The position numbers and the translations under genes were made by a program. DNA of 6,711 bases from DSUN01 sp035527715 (GTDB lineage: Bacteria > Planctomycetota > PUPC01 > DSUN01). The notes beneath the pieces were generated by a model. That model was not told where the DNA came from, searched no databases, and saw only the letters and a program-made list of their open reading frames with translations. Positions 1 through 6,711 of this stretch are shown piece by piece; position 1 is the first letter of the stretch, and each line of letters begins with the position of its first letter. The stretch spans positions 1 through 6,711 of the forward strand of contig DATKZY010000046.1 in NCBI GenBank assembly GCA_035527715.1. Reading direction: 5' to 3'.

Positions 1-105
1 CGCTTGTCATCGCTCCCGCGGGGCATGGCGGCAGGGCCGAGCCTTCCGCCGCCCCGTCCCCTCCGAGGCTGTTGAGCGGCGTTTCCCCGAAGTGGCCCCG
101 TCGGC

Positions 106-111
106 AAGGAG
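106..111 (+). promoter_or_regulatory. Ribosome binding site that sets the start of the bamD-like gene
   Basis: The sequence AAGGAG lies 8 bases upstream of the TTG at 120. This is near-ideal Shine-Dalgarno spacing. The other in-frame TTG at 72 has no comparable site. The downstream start also gives a normal-length lipoprotein signal peptide, so I place the start at 120. Confidence 0.75.
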
Positions 112-119
112 AAGGGCAC

Positions 120-1061
120 TTGCACGGACGGCTTCACACCAGTCGGCGCAGGGGGGCCTGCGGGCCCCTGGCGGCCATCGGTGCAGCGGTCGTGCTGTTT
201 GCGGGGTGCGGCGGCGTGCCGCGGGTGCCGCCCGAGCGGAGCCTTGCCGCGGCCAAGCAGGCCTACGACCGCAAGCACTACCGCCGCGCGCGCAGCCAGG
301 CCAACCGCGTGCTGAGGTGGCACCCCACCTCGCCGGTGGTCGTGGATGCGTGGCTGGTCGTCGTGGATTGCTACATCGAGCAGCGGAACTGGCCGCGGGC
401 CTTCGAGGAGTGCGAGAAGGTGTTGGCCGCCCACCCCCAGACCAAGCACCGCTCGGCGGTCCTGCGGCGCGAGTTCCAGATCGGCGAGGCCCTGGCCGCC
501 AGCCACGTGTGGCTGCTGTTCTTCCGCCTCCGGCGCACCGGCGAAGGGGTCAAGGTGCTCGAGCAGGTGATCGCGCACGCGCCCTTCGGCCCGCTGGCCG
601 ACCGCGCGCTCTATGCCATCGGCGAGGCACACTTCCGCGACGGCGACTACGCGCTGGCCCGCGACGCCTACGACCGCCTGCTCAAGCAGTACCCGAACAG
701 CGAGCTGTCCATCCGCGCGCGCGTGCGGCGCGCCACGGCCAACCAGCGGCTGGCGGAGGGGCCGGCCTACGACCACGGGCCGGCACAGGCCGCCCGCCGC
801 GACATGGAGGACCTGGCCCGCATGTCCGGCAACGAGCGCGTGGCAGGATACGCCCGGGAGTTGCGCGACATCACGGCCCGCGGCGACTACGATGCCGGCC
901 TGTTCTACTTCGGCCGCTACAGCATTGACGGCGGCGTGCGCTACATGAGGGCCATCCTGGCCCGCTACCCCGGCTCGGAGTACGCCGAGCGCGCCGAGCG
1001 CATCCTGGCCCTCGTGAAGCGCCTGGCGAGCGAGGACGCGAGCGAGGGGGCGCCCCGATGA
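120..1061 (+). CDS. bamD: BamD-like outer-membrane assembly lipoprotein (TPR repeats)
   Basis: Predicted outer-membrane lipoprotein of the BamD/YfiO type. In the Bam complex BamD helps BamA insert beta-barrel proteins into the outer membrane from its periplasmic face. With the TTG start at 120 the product is 313 residues (E. coli BamD is about 245). It opens with a basic n-region containing RRR at 9-11, a hydrophobic stretch, and a lipobox-like FAGC with the lipidated Cys at 30. Gly at +2 fits outer-membrane sorting, and Phe at -3 is less usual than Leu. TPR-like helical pairs are visible at about 44-73, 74-108 and 159-195, each ending in a motif like HPTSP, HPQTK or YPNSE, with another at about 259-300 (RYPGSE). 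The stop overlaps the next start as ATGA, so translation is coupled to lptE. A generic TPR lipoprotein or a CpoB-like protein is possible, but the lipobox, repeat pattern and lptE neighbour favour BamD. The frame stays open to the window edge, so an upstream start cannot be fully excluded. Confidence 0.77.
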   Translation: MHGRLHTSRRRGACGPLAAIGAAVVLFAGCGGVPRVPPERSLAAAKQAYDRKHYRRARSQANRVLRWHPTSPVVVDAWLVVVDCYIEQRNWPRAFEECEKVLAAHPQTKHRSAVLRREFQIGEALAASHVWLLFFRLRRTGEGVKVLEQVIAHAPFGPLADRALYAIGEAHFRDGDYALARDAYDRLLKQYPNSELSIRARVRRATANQRLAEGPAYDHGPAQAARRDMEDLARMSGNERVAGYARELRDITARGDYDAGLFYFGRYSIDGGVRYMRAILARYPGSEYAERAERILALVKRLASEDASEGAPR

Positions 1062-1568
1062 GAGCATGCCGCGCCTGCCTCCTGCTCCCCCTCCTGCTCG
1101 CCGGCTGCGGCTACCGCGCCCGGTTCGAGCTCCCGCCCCACCTCCAGACCTTCGCCGTGAGCACGTTCCGCAACAAGACGCTGGAGCGGAACCTGGACTT
1201 CGAGTTCACCGAGGCGCTGATCCACGAGATCTGCGCCCGCACGGGGCTGCGCGTGGCGCGGCCGGGCGAGGCGGACCTGGAGATCGAGGGCGAGATCGAG
1301 GGCTTCGAGCGCCACGTGCTGCGCCGCAAGCGCTACGGCGAGAAGATGGAGATGCGCAACCTCCTCTACGTCAACGTCGAGATGCGCGACACCCGGAAAA
1401 ACGCGATCTTCTTCCAGGGCCACCGCATCGTGGAGCGGGCCGAGTTCAGCCTGAACCTGGGCGAAACCCCGCGCGATGGCCGCGACGAGCTGGTGCGCGA
1501 GCTGGCGCGCCACGTCGTCGCCCTCGCCTTCGAGCTGTGGCCCCACCCAAGCACGGAGGCCAAAGCCA

Positions 1569-1579
<11 letters not shown>
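1058..1579 (+). CDS. lptE: LPS-assembly lipoprotein LptE-like
   Basis: Predicted 173-residue outer-membrane lipoprotein of the LptE (RlpB) family. LptE plugs the LptD barrel and helps deliver lipopolysaccharide to the cell surface. The signal peptide has Arg at 2 and 5, a Leu-rich core and a classic lipobox LAGC with Cys17. It is followed at once by GY, giving the CGY start typical of the family. Next comes the family-like segment FAVSTFRNKT (32-41) and an acidic amphipathic helix ending in EALIHEI (52-58). A strand-rich region containing ADLEIEGEIEGF (72-83) follows, with no other domain. The length is close to E. coli LptE (about 193). The ATG overlaps the bamD-like stop by four bases, and a GAGGGGG run at 1044-1050 lies 7 bases upstream as a likely ribosome binding site. 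The last 11 bases overlap ftsH. The family is divergent, so the call rests on lipobox, motif and context. No lptD is present in the window. Confidence 0.8.
1555..1559 (+). promoter_or_regulatory. Ribosome binding site that sets the ftsH start
   Basis: GGAGG sits inside the 3' end of lptE, 9 bases before the GTG at 1569. It supports GTG 1569 over the longer in-frame ATG at 1476, which lies deep within lptE and would add a 31-residue N-terminus with no FtsH character. Confidence 0.75.
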
Positions 1580-3554
<1,975 letters not shown>

Positions 3555-3594
3555 CACCGGCATCCGCCCACGAGACCCCGTGGCCCCGCCGCGC

Positions 3595-4998
3595 ATGAGC
3601 ATCTTCAAAGCGTGCGACATCCGAGGGGCCTATCCCGACGAGCTGGATGAGGCCCTCTACGCCGACCTGGGGCGCGCCATCGGCTCGGTCCTGCGCGAGG
3701 GGGCCGACAGCCCGAGCGTCGTCGTGGCCGGCGACGTGCGCGCGAGCACGCCCGGCCTGCAAGCCGCCCTCATCGAGGGCCTGGTCGCCACGGGCGGGCG
3801 CGTGACCGACCTCGGCCTCGCCCCCACCCCCCTCGCCTACTTCGCGGCCCGACGCCTCCGCCCCGACGGCCTGGCCATCGTCACCGCCTCCCACAATCCC
3901 GCTGGCGACAACGGCCTGAAGCTCGTGCTCGGCCCCCTGCCCATCACCGAGGAGCAGATGGCCCGCGTCGAGCGAACCCTGGCCTCGCGCCGCTTCGCCA
4001 CGGGCACAGGGAGCCTTCGACGCCTCGCGATGGACGACGAGTACGTCGCCTGGCTCCTCGCCGACGCCCGGCCCGGGCACGGGCTGCGACTCGTCCTCGA
4101 CTGCGGCAACGGCACCTCCTCCGACCTGGCGCCCCGCGTGCTCCGCCGCCTGGGCTACGACGTCGTCGAGCTCTTCTGCACCCCCGACGGCACGTTCCCG
4201 CACCGGCCGCCGAACCCCTCGATGCCCGAGAACCTCGGGGCGTTGCGCGACACCGTCCTCCGCACCCGCGCCGCCCTCGGCGTCGCACTCGACGGCGACG
4301 GCGACCGCCTGGCCATCGTGGACGACCGAGGCCGCTCCCTCACCGGCGACCAGGCCATCATCCTCCTCGCCCGCCACGTCGTCGGGCGCGATGACAAAGT
4401 CGTCCTCGACCTGAAGTGCTCCAAGGCCGTGGTGGACGCCGTGGCCGCCTGTGGCGCCACGCCCTTGCTCGAGCGCTCGGGCCACACGTTCATCAAGACG
4501 CGGATGATCACCGACGGGGCGCGCTTCGGCGGCGAGCTGAGCGGCCACTTCTTCTACCGCGAGCTCGAGGGCGGCGACGACGGCCTCTACTCCATCCTCC
4601 GCGCCGCCGAGCTGGCCCGGCGAAGCGACCGGCCCCTCTCTGCCCTCGTGGACGCCATGCCCCGCTATGCCACGACGCCTGACGTCCGCGTCCCCTACGC
4701 CGCGGGCGACGGGCCGCGGCGTCTCGACGAAATCGCCGCCGCTGCTACGGGCGAGGTCGCGCGCCTCGACGGCGTCCGCATCGCCTACCCCGACGGCTGG
4801 GGCCTGGCCCGCTGCTCGGTGACCGAGCCGTTGCTGACCTTTCGCTTCGAGGCATTCGAGGGGGCCCCGCGCCGCATCGCCGAGCGCTTCCTCGCCCCCG
4901 CGCCCGACCTGCTCCGCGCCGTGCGGGAACGCCTGGATGCCCTCGAAGCAGTAGTGCCAGGCCCCCACCGACCTCGCGTCGGTGGGGCCGAGGATTGA
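3595..4998 (+). CDS. Phosphomannomutase/phosphoglucomutase (alpha-D-phosphohexomutase)
   Basis: Cytosolic enzyme that interconverts hexose 6-phosphate and 1-phosphate through a phosphoserine, feeding nucleotide sugars for polysaccharide, O-antigen or glycan synthesis. It has 467 residues, close to AlgC (463). The N-terminus FKACDIRG is typical for PMM/PGM. The catalytic loop TASHNP (97-102) carries the phosphoserine at Ser99. The Mg-binding loop is DGDGDR (233-238), and the sugar-specificity loop GELSGH (313-318) resembles the GEMSGH of AlgC-type PMM/PGM more than the GEQSGH of GlmM. The C-terminal phosphate-binding loop reads RCSVTEP (406-412). It has Val409 where the family usually has Asn (SNT), a possible weakening of phosphate contacts. 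ATG 3595 was chosen because FKACDIRG normally follows the start directly. It has no clear Shine-Dalgarno, and GTG 3580 is an alternative. It lies 40 bases after ftsH, probably in the same operon. Residues 456-467 are encoded by the inverted-repeat element at 4961-5119, so the native C-terminus may have been replaced. Substrate preference cannot be settled from sequence. Confidence 0.92.
   Translation: MSIFKACDIRGAYPDELDEALYADLGRAIGSVLREGADSPSVVVAGDVRASTPGLQAALIEGLVATGGRVTDLGLAPTPLAYFAARRLRPDGLAIVTASHNPAGDNGLKLVLGPLPITEEQMARVERTLASRRFATGTGSLRRLAMDDEYVAWLLADARPGHGLRLVLDCGNGTSSDLAPRVLRRLGYDVVELFCTPDGTFPHRPPNPSMPENLGALRDTVLRTRAALGVALDGDGDRLAIVDDRGRSLTGDQAIILLARHVVGRDDKVVLDLKCSKAVVDAVAACGATPLLERSGHTFIKTRMITDGARFGGELSGHFFYRELEGGDDGLYSILRAAELARRSDRPLSALVDAMPRYATTPDVRVPYAAGDGPRRLDEIAAAATGEVARLDGVRIAYPDGWGLARCSVTEPLLTFRFEAFEGAPRRIAERFLAPAPDLLRAVRERLDALEAVVPGPHRPRVGGAED
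4963..4987. repeat. Left-end hairpin of the composite element
   Basis: A 10-base-pair perfect stem (4963-4972 with 4978-4987) closes the loop CTCGC. It lies inside the 3' end of the phosphohexomutase coding region, just before its TGA. No T-run follows, so it is not a standard intrinsic terminator. Its core, CCACCGA, 7 bases, TCGGTGG, recurs in the right-end hairpin. Confidence 0.85.
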
Positions 4999-5015
4999 CC
5001 ACTACGCGGGTGACG

Positions 5016-5066
5016 CCTCTCCCCCCATCCCCTCTCCACTTGTGGAGAGGGGGCGAGGGGGTGAGG
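5016..5066. repeat. Central nested palindrome of the composite element
   Basis: The inner part is a perfect palindrome, with 5029-5039 complementary to 5042-5052 around TT (arm CCCCTCTCCAC). After a small asymmetric internal loop, a second stem forms from CCTCTCCCCC (5016-5025) and GGGGGTGAGG (5057-5066), with a single T-T mismatch. C/G-rich CCCTCTCC-type palindromes of this kind resemble repetitive extragenic elements. There is no terminator T-tract. Confidence 0.82.
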
Positions 5067-5092
5067 TCGGCCGCGCTAGTAGCGAATCACCG

Positions 5093-5117
5093 CTCCACCG
5101 AGGCAAGCTCGGTGGGG
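5093..5117. repeat. Right-end hairpin of the composite element
   Basis: An 8-base-pair perfect stem (5095-5102 with 5108-5115) closes the loop GCAAG and is extended by a T-G wobble and a C-G pair. Its reverse complement matches the left-end hairpin at 18 of 21 core positions. The loop-closing pair is G-C here and C-G in the left copy, a compensatory change that keeps the stem. It ends about 27 bases before the ribosome binding site of the next gene. Confidence 0.82.
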
Positions 5118-5143
5118 GCGAAAACGAAGACAGGCCATTACTT

Positions 5144-5147
5144 GGAG
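5144..5147 (+). promoter_or_regulatory. Probable ribosome binding site of the transglutaminase-like gene
   Basis: GGAG lies 10 bases before the ATG at 5158, slightly long but acceptable spacing. It is the only purine-rich candidate close to this start. I see no convincing sigma-70-type -35/-10 pair between 4999 and 5157, so whether this gene has its own promoter is open. Confidence 0.5.
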
Positions 5148-5157
5148 ACACCCGAAG

Positions 5158-6630
5158 ATGCTCTCGCTCAGACGCCTTGCGTTGCTTCTGCTCGCCACGG
5201 CCACCTGCGCCCTGGGCGGCGCCGCCGATCCTGTGCTGGACGCCGTCGTGCAGAAGCACCTCGGCGAACGCCACTGGTACGGCGTCTACGTGGGCGGCAC
5301 GAAGTCGGGCTACGCCCTGATCGAATGCCAGGCAGGCAAGGTCGGCGACAAGGACGCGATCATCGTGGACCTCAAAATGCGCCTCAAACTGGTCGCCCTC
5401 GGCCAGAAGCAGGACGTGCGGGTCTTCCAGAAGCGCACCTACCTCCGCACCGGCGAGCTGCACGAAGTCTCGTGCCGCATGAAAACGGACACCACCGAGG
5501 CCGCCGCCACGGCCACCATCCAGGGCGACAAGGCGCTCCTGACCATGCAGATGGCCGGCCTCCCCGCACCGCCCAAAGAGCTGCCCAAGCCCAAGGAGAG
5601 CCTGCGCGACTGGATCGCGGCCGAGCGTCTCGCCGCCTCCGACGCCAAGGTCGGCGACACGGCCACCTTCTCGATGCTCGAGCCCCTCATGCTCAAGGAG
5701 TTCCAGGGCACCATCACCCTCAAGGAACGCAAGGAAATCGTCTTCAACGGCGTGCCCACCAAGGTCGCCGTGCTGGACAACCGCGTGCCCGAGCTGGGCA
5801 TGGACGGCGACGTGGTGGTGGACGAACGCGGCGTCGTGCTCGAGCAGAATGTGGGGGAAACCTTTGTCCTGCGCCTCGAGACCGAGAAGCAGGCGAAGGA
5901 CGTGCAGTACTCCGCCGACCTCGTGCGCGTGGGCTGCGTGAAGCTCGACCCGCCGCCGAGGAATGTCGCCACGCTCCGCACCCTGCGGCTCCAGATCACC
6001 GGCATCCAAGACCCCGCCCTTCTGCTCAGCGACGGCCGCCAGCGCTGGACCAAGCAGGCCGACGGCTCGCAGGTGGTGGACGTGGCCGTCGCGGCCGTGC
6101 CGCCCGACAAGCTGGCGAAGCTGCCCGTGGACAAGGCGAAGTTCGCCGACGACCTGGCCGCGACCGTCTTCGTCCAGTCCGACGACCCCGCCATCAAGGC
6201 CCAAGCCGCGCAGATCGTGGGCACGGAGACGGACGCCTACGCCGCGGCGAAGAAGATCAATGCGTGGGTCTTCGCAAACGTTCGCAAGGTGGGCACCGCA
6301 GCGCTCTCCAACGCCTCTGAGGTCCTCAAGACCCGCGAGGGCGACTGCACCGAGCACACCGTCCTCTTCGTCGCCCTGGCCCGCGCGGCGGGCATCCCGG
6401 CCCGCGAGGCCGCGGGCGTCACCGCCATCGAGCGGGGCGACGGCCTCTACTACCACGCCTGGCCCGAGGTCTGGATCGGCGACTGGATTGCGATGGACCC
6501 CACGCTCAACGAGGAACTCGCCGACGCCACCCACATCAAATTCGCCCAGGGCGGCGCCGAAAGCATCTACCGCATCATGGCCATCTTCGGCCGCCTCAAG
6601 GCCAAGATCGTGGACGCGCCCGCCAAATAG
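5158..6630 (+). CDS. Exported transglutaminase-like (Cys-His-Asp) domain protein
   Basis: A 490-residue protein with a Sec-type signal peptide (RR at 5-6, a Leu-rich core at about 7-14, likely cleavage near Ala22-Ala23), so it acts in the periplasm or outside. Residues about 24-340 look strand-rich and have no domain I recognise. The C-terminal part (about 360-455) is a transglutaminase-like core. GDCTEHT carries the nucleophile Cys397, the helix LFVALARAAGIPAR follows, YHAWPEVW carries His433, and AMDPT carries Asp447. The full triad is present, so it is probably active. Bacterial members of this superfamily are mostly thiol peptidases, amidases or cross-linking enzymes of unknown substrate, and no specific reaction can be assigned. 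The protein ends at two successive TAG codons and appears complete. It is separated from the phosphohexomutase gene by 159 bases dominated by the composite inverted repeat, so co-transcription is uncertain. Its neighbourhood suggests an envelope role, but that is inference only. Confidence 0.85.
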   Translation: MLSLRRLALLLLATATCALGGAADPVLDAVVQKHLGERHWYGVYVGGTKSGYALIECQAGKVGDKDAIIVDLKMRLKLVALGQKQDVRVFQKRTYLRTGELHEVSCRMKTDTTEAAATATIQGDKALLTMQMAGLPAPPKELPKPKESLRDWIAAERLAASDAKVGDTATFSMLEPLMLKEFQGTITLKERKEIVFNGVPTKVAVLDNRVPELGMDGDVVVDERGVVLEQNVGETFVLRLETEKQAKDVQYSADLVRVGCVKLDPPPRNVATLRTLRLQITGIQDPALLLSDGRQRWTKQADGSQVVDVAVAAVPPDKLAKLPVDKAKFADDLAATVFVQSDDPAIKAQAAQIVGTETDAYAAAKKINAWVFANVRKVGTAALSNASEVLKTREGDCTEHTVLFVALARAAGIPAREAAGVTAIERGDGLYYHAWPEVWIGDWIAMDPTLNEELADATHIKFAQGGAESIYRIMAIFGRLKAKIVDAPAK

Positions 6631-6633
6631 TAG

Positions 6634-6711
<78 letters not shown>

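Larger units (their letters stand above)
4961..5119. repeat. 159-base composite inverted repeat (REP/MITE-like) between phosphohexomutase and transglutaminase genes
   Basis: The whole interval is one imperfect inverted repeat centred on TT at 5040-5041. The outer ends are an 11-base perfect terminal inverted repeat, GCCCCCACCGA at 4961-4971 and its complement at 5109-5119. Aligned by hand, the two arms (4965-5039 and 5042-5115) agree at roughly three quarters of positions. Shared blocks include GATT, ACTA, GCGG, GAC, CCCCC and CCCCTCTCCAC. Each arm begins with its own hairpin and the middle is a perfect palindrome. No coding frame or transposase is visible, no clear target duplication flanks it, and no T-tract follows any hairpin. 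It contains the stop codon of the upstream gene. A REP/BIME- or MITE-like dispersed element is the likeliest reading. A folded RNA acting as a processing or termination signal is the alternative. Confidence 0.75.

Noticed and set aside
1..75. Possible 24-codon tail of an upstream gene ending at TGA 73-75
   Set aside because: Too short and without any recognisable motif. In GC-rich DNA such an open frame is expected by chance.
4995..5025. Promoter with TTGACC at 4995-5000 as a -35 box
   Set aside because: About 17 bases downstream the sequence is C-rich with no -10-like hexamer, and it falls within the inverted repeat.
4963..5117. Intrinsic (Rho-independent) terminators formed by the hairpins
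   Set aside because: The stems are strong, but none is followed by a T-run on either strand.
4995..6320. 441-codon + strand frame starting inside the repeat element
   Set aside because: Arg/Pro/Gly-rich out-of-frame translation of the transglutaminase-like gene, with no ribosome binding site.
5002..6534. 510-codon minus-strand open frame opposite the transglutaminase-like gene
   Set aside because: It lacks recognisable motifs, runs through the inverted-repeat element and mirrors a gene with a complete catalytic triad.

Overview
This is a 6.7 kb, very GC-rich segment in which every credible gene lies on the + strand. It encodes envelope and quality-control functions of a Gram-negative (diderm) bacterium: a BamD-like lipoprotein, an LptE-like lipoprotein, the membrane protease FtsH, a phosphomannomutase/phosphoglucomutase-type enzyme and an exported transglutaminase-like protein. 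The two predicted outer-membrane lipoproteins show that the cell has an outer membrane. The high GC, the divergent short BamD and LptE proteins and the exported transglutaminase-like protein fit an uncultured member of the Planctomycetota/PVC group or a neighbouring phylum. That placement is inference, because no rRNA or other phylogenetic marker is present. The sequence looks like the end of a short-read metagenomic contig, since it finishes in 77 consecutive G.

Layout. Positions 1-119 hold no recognisable gene, only the edge of the window and a good ribosome binding site for the first gene. Positions 120-1061 (bamD-like), 1058-1579 (lptE) and 1569-3554 (ftsH) overlap by 4 and 11 bases and almost certainly form one translationally coupled operon. 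A phosphohexomutase gene (3595-4998) follows after 40 bases and is probably in the same transcript. Between it and the last gene (5158-6630, signal peptide plus transglutaminase-like Cys-His-Asp core) lies the most unusual structure of the window. This is a 159-base, centrally symmetric inverted repeat (4961-5119) with 11-base perfect terminal inverted repeats. Each arm begins with its own hairpin, and the centre is a perfect palindrome. Its left end forms the last 12 codons and the stop codon of the phosphohexomutase gene. It resembles a REP/BIME- or MITE-type dispersed element.

How the genes may work together: BamD and LptE belong to the machines that insert outer-membrane proteins and lipopolysaccharide. 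In E. coli, FtsH sets lipopolysaccharide synthesis by degrading LpxC. The phosphohexomutase would supply activated sugar precursors for surface polysaccharide or lipopolysaccharide. The cluster therefore reads as outer-membrane biogenesis plus its control. I saw no CRISPR array, tRNA, rRNA, transposase, defence system or clearly new multi-gene system. The composite inverted repeat is the best candidate for something not described.
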